Source of the DNA: Lactarius indigo | Lineage: Eukaryota > Basidiomycota > Agaricomycetes > Russulales > Russulaceae | Assembly (NCBI GenBank): GCA_025766275.1 | Contig: JAFKAC010000053.1 | Coordinates: 62,001-126,000, forward strand | Length of the DNA: 64,000 nt | Direction: 5' to 3' | Part shown: one piece after another, positions 45,101-54,272 of the stretch | How positions within the stretch are numbered: the first letter of the stretch is position 1 | Layout: each line of letters begins with the position of its first letter | Notes under the pieces: generated by a model | Seen by the model: only the letters and a program-made list of their open reading frames with translations | Databases searched by the model: none | What the model was told of the DNA's origin: nothing | Made by a program: the position numbers and the translations under genes

Positions 45101-45788
45101 TGGCAGTACTTGATTTTGTGTGGGCGTTGAGGCCGACGCTGGCTGCGTCCAACCAGTAAAGGTTGTCCTCAAGGTAGCCTTTGGCCACACACTTTTGGTT
45201 GACAGATATTTTAAATGAGCCACTGTCAAAGGCAATCTCAGCACCCTTTTGTGCTAGGGCGCGCGTAGACAGGAAGCGCGTCTTCACCTGTGGTAGGTGT
45301 AGCACATTACTGAGGGTGACAGAAATACCCTGGCTCGTTGTAAAGATGACAGACCCGACACCCACTTGGTCTATAGTGGACTTGTCCCCTAGGCGTACGG
45401 TGCCTTTGGTTGGGGTATAGTCCTTGAAGTCAGACCGATGTGGTGTAATGTGGTGTGTAGCACCACTGTCCATCATCCAACGCACACGCGAGGCAGCATA
45501 CAAGGCAACACCAATTGATTCAGAGGCCCAGTCTATGGCGGGCTCTTCGACCTCCTTAATGGAGGCGGTGGTAGGTACAAGAATGTGACTATTGGCAGCC
45601 TTGTTGCCTGCTTTCTCCTTCTCCTTTGCGTCAGCCTCATCCTTCTTTTTCTTCCTGCAGTCAGGCTTGATGTGACCCTTTTTGTTGCAATAGTGGCAAG
45701 TCAGACCAGAGTGGTCCTTCTTGCCCTTTTTGCCCGTCGACTTGACAGGGGCCACCTTGTTGAGGGAAGAGCCAGAGGGCCCGGCGCG
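42174..45788 (-). CDS. Copia-2 Pol part of the polyprotein (downstream of an in-frame stop)
   Basis: About 1204 codons in the same frame as the upstream Gag, with the first ATG at 45755. Order: CCHC knuckle CHYCNKKGHIKPDC, protease WMMDSGATHHITP, GAG-pre-integrase WHQRMGHISPAAL and CRGCEMGKS, integrase HSDLAGPM, HSDRGGEYM and FNRTIMDKA, Pro-rich linker, RT KSKWVFKLKADG, FDETFSPVARFESLR and VYVDDITILG, RNase H YTDSSLAD, TTEAEYMAM and HGDNKGAIDL. All catalytic motifs are kept. About two thirds of residues around RT match Copia-1, so the two are related families. Expression would need readthrough of TGA or reinitiation. Confidence 0.92.
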   Translation of the reverse strand, partial: RAGPSGSSLNKVAPVKSTGKKGKKDHSGLTCHYCNKKGHIKPDCRKKKKDEADAKEKEKAGNKAANSHILVPTTASIKEVEEPAIDWASESIGVALYAASRVRWMMDSGATHHITPHRSDFKDYTPTKGTVRLGDKSTIDQVGVGSVIFTTSQGISVTLSNVLHLPQVKTRFLSTRALAQKGAEIAFDSGSFKISVNQKCVAKGYLEDNLYWLDAASVGLNAHTKSSTATLDIWHQRMGHISPAALKAHGPSATTGMDIDSSTTAHTVCRGCEMGKSTRQPFSASSNKRTTRQFEIVHSDLAGPMQTQSLQGSTYTATFIDDHTKFTVVHFLKSKDQFAKSLQMYLAWGETQSGHKLRALHSDRGGEYMSSVTQDILKQKGIEHHLTMPGSPQSNGKAERFNRTIMDKAMSMLHTAGMSKGFWEHAVCAAVHIYNRSPVRGLKWRTPYELWHSGKVPDVSHLRVFGCKGYMHVPADKRRKLDAKAIEVTLIGFEPESKGYKLWDRSTRSVRVSRDVTFDESSFPSLQGVETHPTPSPPVVPSTTVTAVPHPPALPPMRAPSPTHSSSSEEEDVEKLLDSPQVQQRPTTPPPALPAPPTTPKREQATPTSPPPRPSATRIMRHVPPPSPEMPGGFEDRAQRSQLLREMDNAPRRSARAPVPNPRYFNADNAAWRGRRLGYAELLAAAFIGRDPATYAEAMRSAAADEWTKACQYEMDALAKNGTWELVDLPPNRKAVKSKWVFKLKADGRYRARLVAKGFTQIPGIDFDETFSPVARFESLRLLLALAALEDWHIHQMDVKSAFLNGVLDEEIYMEQPQGFTVTGSETKVCRLVKAIYGLKQASRAWNLQFHGVLTALGFKRTFADAGIYVMPQREGYDPLFVIVYVDDITILGPSLSGIKRLKSDLSERYEMTDLGEIESYLGMRIVRDRSLRRIEIDQSGYIKDVLERFGMSDATPHNTPLPAGADEHLVKYTSQATASDISHYQSLIGSLLYVQIGTRPDISFAVSRLAQYAANPSPQHLRLAQYVLSYLVGTIDMRIVYDGANGDGLHGYTDSSLADQTDDRHSTSGYVFLLANGAISWSSRKQKTVAQNTTEAEYMAMTDAANQAAWYQSFLTELGYEVDDPIPLHGDNKGAIDLALNPVTGRRSKHIAIRHHVIREYIEKGTITLIRTPTVDMVADGFTKSLPRVLLQKHNDDMGLVCT

Positions 45789-46496
45789 TCAAGCTTCTTC
45801 CGACACTATGTGCGCAATTATTTCAGCGTGCTTGAGTGCGGAGGGGGCCCCACTGGCAAGGATGGTTGAGGCCAACACCTCATAAGAGGGCGGCAGCGCG
45901 TGGAGGAGAATGAGGCAGTATTGGACGTCAGAGACACCCATCTGCGCGTTGGAAAGGGCAACCCTAAGCTCATTGAGCTTGGCCAGCTGAGCGGCCATGG
46001 GTGTGGAGTCGTCGAGGCGGGCTTGTGTTAACTGAATCCACAAGTTAAAGATAGTGGTGCTGCCCGAAGCACCAGCATATACGTCTCTCAGCTTGTCCCA
46101 CTTCGCCTTGAAGGTGGCATAGACAATATTGTCCGCCACAAGGGAGTAGACATCTGGTTTGAGGTAGAGGCGGAGGTACGCCTTGGAACGACGCTGGACT
46201 GAGTCCCACTCATCGGTAGTGATACCTGATGGGGGTGTGTCCAGTGTGAACACATCTTCAGCCTCATGCAGCGTGAGGATAGCCTCAATGGTCCCAGACC
46301 ATTCGTTCCAGCCAGTGCCGTCAAACTGAGTGAGATGGATGCCTGATGGCATGCCAAAGTTGGCACTGTGGGCCTGAGAGAGACGTGTGGAGGGTGTGGA
46401 CCCAGAAGGAGGAGGGAGTGAGCCTCCTGCAGAGCCACCAGTGGGGCTGGGAGGAGCACCAGCACCGGCAGCAGGGGTAGAGGATGAACCAGACAT
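45789..46496 (-). CDS. Copia-2 Gag part, ending at an in-frame TGA
   Basis: 235 aa from ATG 46496. A Ser/Gly/Pro-rich N-terminus (about 45 residues) precedes the copia Gag core with IHLTQFDGTGWNEW and LHALPPSYEVLASTIL. The stop TGA (45789-45791) is followed by CGC and lies in frame with the downstream knuckle and protease. The simplest origin is CGA to TGA at a CpG, turning a single gag-pol frame into two. Readthrough is possible because TGA followed by C is a leaky context. Confidence 0.85.
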   Translation of the reverse strand: MSGSSSTPAAGAGAPPSPTGGSAGGSLPPPSGSTPSTRLSQAHSANFGMPSGIHLTQFDGTGWNEWSGTIEAILTLHEAEDVFTLDTPPSGITTDEWDSVQRRSKAYLRLYLKPDVYSLVADNIVYATFKAKWDKLRDVYAGASGSTTIFNLWIQLTQARLDDSTPMAAQLAKLNELRVALSNAQMGVSDVQYCLILLHALPPSYEVLASTILASGAPSALKHAEIIAHIVSEEA

Positions 46497-47264
46497 TGGG
46501 ATGATTTATCTGTCGCCGAGGAGCAGTCAGCGACAGTGCTTCATAGCTGCAAGACATAAAGATAGAGGGGGTACCACTCCTGTCTGTGATTCTGTAAGGC
46601 CAGAACGCTAACGCGTCCTGCCTCCTGATGGTATGCCAGTGATACAAGGGCTAGGCCCAGGTTGAGAGAGTCCCTTTGCCATACCATGAGCTAGCTGCCA
46701 GCCAGGACGTGTCTAAGACACAGCTCAAATGGTTTGCGTCAGGGGGAAGGTGAAGGGAATGCTTTCAGAGCCCAAGGCTGTCTACCTCAGCCTTCTCGGC
46801 CTGTTGGTTGCCTCATCGCCACGAGTGGCTTTACTGAATCCTTTCCCATTGCCGCTACAAGGCAGGTATCTGGTTGCAGAACACCATAGTGGTGAACACC
46901 CCCCAGAGCCTGAACCAGGTTTTACACTCCCATGGTGAGGAGATCCTGCGCCCAGTGTGGAGTACCAGAGACAGCTGGCGCTAAGCTCCACAATACACAG
47001 CCCAGTGGGCCATGCACGCCTGGATATTTTGAAGTTAAGGGGCTACCAGACCCAGTCTCCTTGCGCATAGCGCAGGGGCTAGGAAAACAGTAGGGGTGAA
47101 AGTAGGACTACTGGGCAGTACATACACAGGAGGTTCCTCAGCAGAGACAAGTGGCGCCCCACTGCTCTCTGCCTTGGGCAAGGCTGGTAAGGCCCCAGAC
47201 AGACCTTAGCCTGGTGTGTCCTCCTAGGAAGACAGTGACCAGCCAAGTGGAGTGGCTAGGGCAC

Positions 47265-47278
47265 CAGGGCCCATAACC
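47265..47278 (-). promoter_or_regulatory. Copia-2 primer-binding site (initiator tRNA-Met type)
   Basis: Minus strand GGTTATGGGCCCTG directly after the 5' LTR, identical to Copia-1 and Copia-3. Confidence 0.8.
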
Positions 47279-47892
47279 TGATGAATAGCACACAGAAGTA
47301 GCATACTCACAGTGGACTAAGAGGACTGTGGTGAGATAAGCTGGGTGGCTGGAAAGCAGCAACAGGGATCTAGCAGAGTGAAGTAAGAGTGTCTGGCACA
47401 CAGCAGTGAGAGAACTGATAATAGTATTACAGAGGGGAAGACATACCTGGCACACAGCAGTGAGAGAACTGATGTGGACCAGGGCGTACAAGCAGTCTAC
47501 TTATACTGTATAGAGGCGTGACACTAGTACAAGGGAAGTAACTACTGGTCACAGAATACAAGGAGCGCATTGTTCTACAACAGGACAAAGGAGTGTGCAT
47601 ATGTGGAACAAGGTGCATAGAACAAGAAGGGTCCAGACTAGGATGATATCATAATGACATCACAATAAAGATATATCTAAAGGAAGAACAAAGACGTAGT
47701 ACAATGACAAGTCCAGAGGAGTCCACATGATGTCATAGTACATGATGTCATGAGTGACGCAATGATAAGTAATAGATTGTACAGATCAAAACAGTATCTA
47801 ATCTACAGGTCCTATATATCTAATCTAGAGCAGTCCATGCTGCAAGTCCGGTCCGTACGAGCCGCTAAGTGTGCAAGGGTCACTTATCAACA
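47279..47892 (-). repeat. Copia-2 5' LTR
   Basis: 614 bp, TGATGAATAG to TTATCAACA, followed by TGTCA target duplication. Confidence 0.92.
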
Positions 47893-48293
47893 TGTCACAC
47901 ACCTCACTCTTTGCCTGTGGACCTTCGTACGCAGAATCTGCGCTATCTTGGTACAACTCTATTGTCCGTAAAGTCAGCATAGATTGTGCTTGCCTATAGA
48001 CGTTCTATCTGGTCTTCAGTAGAACGTTTGGGTACTGCTTGCAGAACTGGTCACCACGCCAGATAAGCTGCAAGTGGAAGAGAAGCCTGCCAGGCCTAGC
48101 CTGCGACAACTGTACGCGAAGTAAACAGAAAAGTTTGAGAGCGCTTCGGCGTGAGAGGCAGCCAACAGGTCGAGGAGACTGCGGCAGACAGCCTTGTGTT
48201 CTTGCACAAACCCATTACCCCATTCCTGAGTGTTCCGTTATCGCCGCAGCCTCGCGCAGTGTGAAACTATCACTGTGTATTGGTCTTGCTTGA

Positions 48294-49013
48294 TCGGACT
48301 CTCCAATCACCTTCGACTTAGCGTTTCGCGGTCGTCGTAACACGTCGTCAAATATTACCACCTCCCCATTTTTCAAACTGCCTCGCATATTTGCGAACAT
48401 TCGTCAGCGTCTTCGACGTATCTTCTGGAGGAGACAGGAAACAGTTCTCCCTGTCCCAGCGCCCCCGTCACCCCCACGTTCTTATTTCACTCCAAACTCA
48501 GCCTCTGCTTCGGCATCGCTACACGTCCAGGGAGCAGGTCAATCGTCCACTGACCCAATCCCCTCACCACGATTCGCATCTCCTACTCCGACAGTAGCTT
48601 CGGAGCATTCCTACCACTTGGCGCACTCCTCCTCCAACGAGACACTCGTTGACGACCCCCAAGCACCCCCTGTAGTTTATCAGCAAGAAGTCTTTGCTGG
48701 TGAAGAAGTCCACTACAGGTTCTCTTTAGAAGGCGAACCACAGAACGACGCGGAAGCATACGTCCGCGCCATCTATTACGATAGAAACTTCCGTTTCGCC
48801 CTTCTCGAACTTCACGGAGCCTTTGGCCTTGTTGCAGGCACCCCTTTCACCGTCCCTCAGCTGATCGCCTTCGCGGCAGCACTAGTCCCCGAACTTTCTC
48901 CTCCCCCATCCGTCCACTCCCACGATAGCTCCCAAAGGGAAACAGAGAGCAGTGCAAGCTCAAGCTCAGTATCCCACAGGAGTAACCTCGAAGTACAGAA
49001 CGATCCTCTCTAA
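48294..49013 (+). CDS. Gypsy-1 upstream frame (possible Gag N-terminal part)
   Basis: An open stretch of about 240 codons that contains no Met codon. It is rich in basic residues early (NIRQRLRRIFWRR), then Ser/Pro, then a folded-looking part with DPQAPPVVYQQEVFAGEEVH and YYDRNFRFALLELHGAFG. It overlaps the main gag frame (48886-50376) by 128 nt in another frame. Gag would need a +1 shift, or a small splice, near 48886-49013. It may be an N-terminal Gag piece displaced by a frameshift, or a separate product started at a non-AUG codon. I do not recognise a domain. Confidence 0.5.
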   Translation, partial: SDSPITFDLAFRGRRNTSSNITTSPFFKLPRIFANIRQRLRRIFWRRQETVLPVPAPPSPPRSYFTPNSASASASLHVQGAGQSSTDPIPSPRFASPTPTVASEHSYHLAHSSSNETLVDDPQAPPVVYQQEVFAGEEVHYRFSLEGEPQNDAEAYVRAIYYDRNFRFALLELHGAFGLVAGTPFTVPQLIAFAAALVPELSPPPSVHSHDSSQRETESSASSSSVSHRSNLEVQNDPL

Positions 49014-50376
49014 AGAAGAAAAAGAGTGGATCAAGAACTTCGACAACTGGGACGACTTCGACGAAGACGAACAGCTTCGCCTTATCGAAGACAGACGGGA
49101 GTCGATTAAAAAGTACGAGGAAAGAAAGAGACAAGACGAGTTAGATAGGATGTCCGCCGCCGCCGCCGCTCCACCTACACCCACCGCTCCTGCTCCGCCC
49201 CCAACTCTCAACGACTGCTTGCGCCTCATAAGTGATCTGGGCCAAGTAGTCGGCATACTTACACAAAAGGTCACGGACTTGACCGCACAGGTTTCAGCAA
49301 CCGCGGCCAAGCCCAGCCCTAAACACAAGGAAGTAGTGGCCCGCCCCAAAGCATGGGACGGGAAAGGCAACTCTACAGATGCCCGTCACTTCCTTGCAGC
49401 CTTCCATAATTGGGCAGGCTCACAGCAGGACGCTATGAACACCTGGGACCCGGCCCAGGGCATGTACTTCCGGGCAGAAGACCGCTGGATAATGGCGGTT
49501 CTTAACCTTATGGAAGGGGAAGCCAAGTCATGGGCTCTCCCTTACCTCGAACAACTTCAGTCAAACAATATTCCGTTCGGTAGCTCTTGGGACGAATTCG
49601 TCAAAGAGTTCAACTGGCGGTTCTCACCCCTCGACACTACAGAGACAGCGAGGGAGCAGCTGAAGAAGACCAAACAGGGCCGCGGATCGGTTGCAGAGTA
49701 CCGATCTGTGTTCGAACAGTACTCTGGACAGACTGGATGGTCCAAAGCAGACCTCCGCACCCGCTTCTACGACGGTCTTTCGGACCGTGTAAAAGACGCC
49801 TTAGCCTTGACGGACAAGGCCCACGTCGACTTCGACGACCTCAAGCAGGTCTCACAATCGCTGGATCAGCGACTGAGACAGAGGGACTCGGAGAAGAAGG
49901 GCGGTTCGTCCAGCCAGTCAATCTTGCCTGCAGGCAAGCCGTCCGATCCAGACGCGATGCAAGTTGACGCATCACGACAGCAGGGATCTGGCACGAGCAA
50001 GCCTGCATCCGGCGGAAAGACCCGGCAAGACTATCAGAAACACATGCAAGGCAAGTGTTACGGGTGTGGTTCTAAAGACCACTCAAAGAAGGATGGAAAC
50101 CACGAACGAGACGTGTGCCACCATTGTCAGAAGGTCGGACATAGGGCACCCGTCTGCATGCTCAAATTTATGGGGAAACCCGCCAAAGCGAAAGCTGCGG
50201 CCAGTAGTGAGGAGACCCCCTCCCAACCTTCTTCCAGTCAGTCGGCGGCTTCCACCGCCCAATCAAGTACTTCCGCACCGCCCAAAGCCAATACGTCCCA
50301 GGCAGACGTGGCAAAGTTATTGGCAGCGCTTACAGCCCAACAAGAGCAAATCAACGCTCTTAAGGCGGCTTTTTAG
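48886..50376 (+). CDS. Gypsy-1 Gag
   Basis: Clear Gag from about 48952. KYRTILSKEEKEWIKNFDNW opens an acidic coiled segment, followed by an Ala/Pro hinge and the retrotransposon Gag core WDGKGNSTDARHFLAAFHNW, EGEAKSWALPYLEQLQ, FKEF-like FVKEFNWRFSPLD and GRGSVAEYRSVFEQY. A C-terminal nucleocapsid has CYGCGSKDH and the CCHC knuckle CHHCQKVGHRAPVC. The first ATG in frame (49150) lies after the opening segment. The frame ends at TAG 50374-50376 within a slippery stretch that leads into pol in the -1 frame. Confidence 0.85.
   Translation, partial: SPNFLLPHPSTPTIAPKGKQRAVQAQAQYPTGVTSKYRTILSKEEKEWIKNFDNWDDFDEDEQLRLIEDRRESIKKYEERKRQDELDRMSAAAAAPPTPTAPAPPPTLNDCLRLISDLGQVVGILTQKVTDLTAQVSATAAKPSPKHKEVVARPKAWDGKGNSTDARHFLAAFHNWAGSQQDAMNTWDPAQGMYFRAEDRWIMAVLNLMEGEAKSWALPYLEQLQSNNIPFGSSWDEFVKEFNWRFSPLDTTETAREQLKKTKQGRGSVAEYRSVFEQYSGQTGWSKADLRTRFYDGLSDRVKDALALTDKAHVDFDDLKQVSQSLDQRLRQRDSEKKGGSSSQSILPAGKPSDPDAMQVDASRQQGSGTSKPASGGKTRQDYQKHMQGKCYGCGSKDHSKKDGNHERDVCHHCQKVGHRAPVCMLKFMGKPAKAKAAASSEETPSQPSSSQSAASTAQSSTSAPPKANTSQADVAKLLAALTAQQEQINALKAAF
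50364..50376 (+). promoter_or_regulatory. Candidate -1 frameshift site at the Gypsy-1 gag/pol junction
   Basis: Gag reads GCG GCT TTT TAG. The pol frame opens after TAA at 50361-50363 and reads GGC GGC TTT TTA GAT. A one-base backward slip on the T run bypasses the gag stop and enters pol. The overlap is only 13 bases, typical of programmed frameshift sites. Confidence 0.6.
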
Positions 50377-53300
50377 ATCCAGGGGTAGTCATAGCTGCGG
50401 ACTCCCCCTGTAAAACAGATACGGTTGACTCGGCCTCATGTAGTTGTAAGATATGCCTACGATCTCGCCTCGTTTCGGACTCGGACCAATCTGTAATTCC
50501 TACGTACCATTCGGTTTCTGCCTGTAAAGTTGATAGTAGTGATGTCTCGGCTTCCTGTTCTGATTCTACATCTACATCTGCCTCGGAGATGAACAATAGT
50601 ATTAGTGTTCCGATTGCTCCACAATTTGTAGCAGCGCCGCAGGTGATGATTTCTGATGCAGCGCTTTCTTCATGTATAATTCCCGAAACAAAAGATAGCA
50701 GATCTCATTTTCATATTTCTGTTGAATTACAAGGACGTCATCATACTGTAAAAGTAGCAGCCATGGTAGATTCCGGAGCAACTTCGTTGTTCCTGGACAA
50801 AAAGTACGCTGACCGCCACAAGATGTTGCAAGTTCCGTTAGAGCATCCCATTACCCTCTATAACATAGACGGGACGCTCAATGAAGCCGGCAGTATTACC
50901 CATAAAGTAACACTCGTTCTCAAAATCGGCCCTAGTGCAGAAAAATTCGACTTTATGGTCACTTCACTAGGCCCAGAACGAGTTATATTGGGACTGCCTT
51001 GGCTTAGACATCGGAACCCGCACATAGATTGGCAGGAAGGTACTATGCGTCTCAACTCCAGCGCTGAAATAGCCGCACCAGAGATTGAGATAGAGGTGAC
51101 GCGCATTATGGCAAACCGTATGGAACGCCGCCGTCTCCTTGCGGAGAAAGTGTTGGACACAGTCTCTGACGAGGTCTTCTGTTTGGCCGGTTTCACGTAC
51201 TCTCAGCAGATTGCCGAGAAAGCGATAACCGCCAAACCTAAGAAAACCTTTGAAGAAATGGTCCCCGAACACTATCGTGACTTCGCAAAAGTCTTCTCTG
51301 AGGAAGAATCCCAGAGACTCCCTGAGCATCAGCCATGGGACCACGCCATAGACCTTGAACCAGATGCAGTTAAACACTGGAAGGTCAAGACGTACCCCAT
51401 GTCACCCAGCGAGCAAGTAGAATTGGACAAATTCTTAGATGAACATATAGGGAAAGGATATTTAGTGCCATCTAAATCACCGATGGCGTCCCCTGTATTC
51501 TTCATTAAGAAAAAGGACGGCAAGCTCCGTCTGGTCCAAGACTATCGGCGTCTTAACAAAATCACCATTAAGAACCGATATCCGCTTCCACTCGCTGCCG
51601 ATATTATTAATAGGCTTAAGGGAGCTCAATACTTCACCAAATTCGACGTTCGATGGGGATATCATAATATCCGTATCAAAGAAGGCGATGAATGGAAGGG
51701 CGCTATAGTCACCAACAGAGGTCTATACGAACCAAAAGTTATGTACTTCGGCATGACTAATAGCCCTGCCACCTTCCAAGCCTTAATGAACGCCGTCTTT
51801 GCTGATCTAATCGCACAAGGCAAGGTCGCCGTATATATGGATGATATTCTCATCTATAGCAATAACCTTAAACACCATCGCAAGATAGTACGCGAGGTGC
51901 TTACACGGTTAGAGCAATACGACCTCTATCTCAAGCCTGAGAAGTGCGATTTTGAAAAGCAAGAAATGGAGTATTTGGGGATGATTATCCGCCCCGGAGA
52001 AGTGCAGATGGACCCTGGCAAGGTCTCTGCAGTAAAGGAGTGGCCAACCCCGACTACGCTCAAAGAAGTAAGAGCATTTATCGGGTTTGCCAATTTCTAT
52101 AGAAGGTTCATCAAGGACTTCGCGGCTATCGCCCGCCCCCTTCATGACCTTACTAAGAAAGATACTCCTTGGATATGGCAGTCTGAACAGCAGAAAGCCT
52201 TTGACCTATTGAAGGAACGTTTCGTACAAGAACCTATTCTTAAGGTTTACGATCCGAACCTCCCAACTAGGGTCGAGGTAGATGCTTCAGGATTTGCTAC
52301 TGGCGGTATTTTAACTCAGAAATACCCGGACGGTCTCTGGCACCCCGTTGCGTATCGCTCACAGTCCATGAGCAAAGAGGAACGCAATTATGAGATTTAC
52401 GACAGAGAAATGCTCGGCTTAATCCGCGCCTTAGAGGATTGGAGACATTTCCTCGAAGGCATCTCTTTTGAAGTGATCACCGACCATAAGAATATGGAAT
52501 GGTGGGCAACCATGAAAGACTTAAACAGGCGCCAAGCTAGATGGGCCCTATTCTTAAGTCGGTTCGCCTTCAAAATCACTTATAAGAAAGGAGAATCCAT
52601 GCAAGCCGATGCATTAAGTCGTTTCTCACGAGACCAAGTCCGAGACTCTGAAGATAACCGCCAGGTTCAGGTGTTAAAGCCTGAGCACTTCCTAGCTGCC
52701 GCTAAAGCGCACTTCGTCCCCGAAACAGACTCCCTAGGGAGTCGCATTAAGCTTGCATCTATTAGAGAGGCTGAAGTAATAGAGGGTCTTAAAAGTATTT
52801 CTAAGACCGCTCCTAAAGCCCTCACAGATGGCGTCTTAATGTGGGAAGAAGAAGATGGTTTCGTTTACCACCGGGGTAAACTATATGTCCCAAATGACCG
52901 GGCCCTTCGCAGGGATGTGGTAAAATCCTGCCATGACTCAGTCACTACCGGACACCCCGGGAAGAATGGAACCATAGAGCTAGTTAGTCGCTACTATTGG
53001 TGGCCACGCATGTCAGGCTTCATTGCCTCATATGTAGAAGGATGCGATCGATGCCAACGCTACCGCAAAGATCTACACCCTAAAGCAATCATCCAGCCGC
53101 AAGAAGTCCCTGAGGGGCCATGGCAGATAATTGGGATCGATCTGATCGGCCCACTGCCCATATCACGTGGGAAAGATATGATCTTAAATATCGTAGATCA
53201 TTATACAAAACAGATTCACCTGTTCCCCGTGACTTCTCAGATTACGGCTGATGGGGTAGCATCCATCTACTTTGAACAAATCTTCCCCCTGCATGGGATC

Positions 53301-54260
53301 CCTCGCAAAGTTATAAGCGATAGAGGACCCCAATTTGCAGCACGAAGTATGCGTGCCCTGTACAAGCGACTTGGAATAGACGCAGGTCTAACTACAGCCT
53401 ATCACCCTCAAGCTAATGGACAGGTTGAGCGCAAAAACCAGGAAGTTGAAATATACTTGCGCATGTTCATTAGCAAAAGACAGGATGATTGGGCAGACCT
53501 GCTTCCTACAGCGGAATTCGTAGTCAATAGTAGGCTCAACTCAGCCACGGGTCATACACCCTTTGAGCTACTATACGGCTTTACGCTGGACTTCACGATC
53601 CCCGCTGGTAGACCCACGGGTATTCCACTGCTCGATAAGCGCCTTCAGCACTTAGTTTCCGCTCGCAAGGATGCAGAGGCGGCTCTACGCCTAAGTAAAA
53701 GGCGAATGCAAACAGACGTTGAACAAAGGATTAAGCCATACTCCTTTAACGTCGGGGATAAAGTCTGGTTGCAAGCTAAGCAAATAAAGATACACCAACA
53801 GTCGTCAAAACTAGGACCTAAGCAACTAGGCCCATTTGAAGTCACTAAAGTTATAAGTGACGTCGACTACAAGCTTGCACTACCCCCTGCATTACGGATC
53901 CATGATGTATTTCATGTAGATCGCCTCTCTCCTTATAAAGGGAACGAAGTCAATGGGCTCACGCCTCCACCACCCGATCCAGTAACGGTCAAGGGAGAAG
54001 AAGAGTATGAAGTCGACCATATAAGAGACTCTAAACTCTTTGGTCGTACTCTTAAGTACCTCGTCCGTTGGAAGGGATACGGTGAGGGTGAGGATACATG
54101 GGAACCGGCTAAAAATCTAGCACACGCCCCTGATGCGGTTAAAGAATTCCATTCTTCAAACCCGGGCGCACCTAGAAAAATAGCGGCTCTCATCTACGCG
54201 TCCTTACCTTGGCAAGCTCATCATGTGGATACATTGGCCAACGCGGACGTCGACCCTTAA
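50364..54260 (+). CDS. Gypsy-1 Pol with chromodomain
   Basis: The frame is open from 50364. The first ATG at 50589 gives 1223 aa. A Cys/Ser-rich lead (50364-50588) has no known domain. Protease: AAMVDSGATSLFLDKKY. RT: PVFFIKKKDGKLRLVQDYRR, FDVRWGYHNIRIKEGDEWKG and VYMDDILIYS. RNase H: VEVDASGFATGGILTQ. Integrase: HHCC finger (HPGKNGTIELVSRYYWWP, CDRCQRYR) and DDE core (IGIDLIGPLP, ISDRGPQF, YHPQANGQVERKN). C-terminal chromodomain: EYEVDHIRDSK, YLVRWKGYGEGEDTWEPAKN. Chromodomains of this kind can steer integration to marked chromatin, which would fit the nested repeats here. No stop interrupts it, so the element may be competent. Confidence 0.93.
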   Translation, partial: GGFLDPGVVIAADSPCKTDTVDSASCSCKICLRSRLVSDSDQSVIPTYHSVSACKVDSSDVSASCSDSTSTSASEMNNSISVPIAPQFVAAPQVMISDAALSSCIIPETKDSRSHFHISVELQGRHHTVKVAAMVDSGATSLFLDKKYADRHKMLQVPLEHPITLYNIDGTLNEAGSITHKVTLVLKIGPSAEKFDFMVTSLGPERVILGLPWLRHRNPHIDWQEGTMRLNSSAEIAAPEIEIEVTRIMANRMERRRLLAEKVLDTVSDEVFCLAGFTYSQQIAEKAITAKPKKTFEEMVPEHYRDFAKVFSEEESQRLPEHQPWDHAIDLEPDAVKHWKVKTYPMSPSEQVELDKFLDEHIGKGYLVPSKSPMASPVFFIKKKDGKLRLVQDYRRLNKITIKNRYPLPLAADIINRLKGAQYFTKFDVRWGYHNIRIKEGDEWKGAIVTNRGLYEPKVMYFGMTNSPATFQALMNAVFADLIAQGKVAVYMDDILIYSNNLKHHRKIVREVLTRLEQYDLYLKPEKCDFEKQEMEYLGMIIRPGEVQMDPGKVSAVKEWPTPTTLKEVRAFIGFANFYRRFIKDFAAIARPLHDLTKKDTPWIWQSEQQKAFDLLKERFVQEPILKVYDPNLPTRVEVDASGFATGGILTQKYPDGLWHPVAYRSQSMSKEERNYEIYDREMLGLIRALEDWRHFLEGISFEVITDHKNMEWWATMKDLNRRQARWALFLSRFAFKITYKKGESMQADALSRFSRDQVRDSEDNRQVQVLKPEHFLAAAKAHFVPETDSLGSRIKLASIREAEVIEGLKSISKTAPKALTDGVLMWEEEDGFVYHRGKLYVPNDRALRRDVVKSCHDSVTTGHPGKNGTIELVSRYYWWPRMSGFIASYVEGCDRCQRYRKDLHPKAIIQPQEVPEGPWQIIGIDLIGPLPISRGKDMILNIVDHYTKQIHLFPVTSQITADGVASIYFEQIFPLHGIPRKVISDRGPQFAARSMRALYKRLGIDAGLTTAYHPQANGQVERKNQEVEIYLRMFISKRQDDWADLLPTAEFVVNSRLNSATGHTPFELLYGFTLDFTIPAGRPTGIPLLDKRLQHLVSARKDAEAALRLSKRRMQTDVEQRIKPYSFNVGDKVWLQAKQIKIHQQSSKLGPKQLGPFEVTKVISDVDYKLALPPALRIHDVFHVDRLSPYKGNEVNGLTPPPPDPVTVKGEEEYEVDHIRDSKLFGRTLKYLVRWKGYGEGEDTWEPAKNLAHAPDAVKEFHSSNPGAPRKIAALIYASLPWQAHHVDTLANADVDP

Positions 54261-54272
54261 GGAGGGGGGTGA
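54259..54272 (+). promoter_or_regulatory. Gypsy-1 polypurine tract
   Basis: AAGGAGGGGGGTGA directly before the 3' LTR, overlapping the last base pair of the pol stop region. Confidence 0.75.

Larger units (their letters stand above)
41541..47892 (-). mobile_element. Copia-2: Ty1/copia retrotransposon nested in the Gypsy-1 leader
   Basis: 614-bp LTRs at 41541-42154 and 47279-47892 begin TGATGAATAG and end TTATCAACA. The target duplication TGTCA is at 41536-41540 and 47893-47897. I saw one difference between the LTRs (C at 42134 region versus T in the right copy, a CpG). The minus-strand gag-pol is broken by one stop codon. A 780-base leader (46497-47264) holds no gene. Confidence 0.93.
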
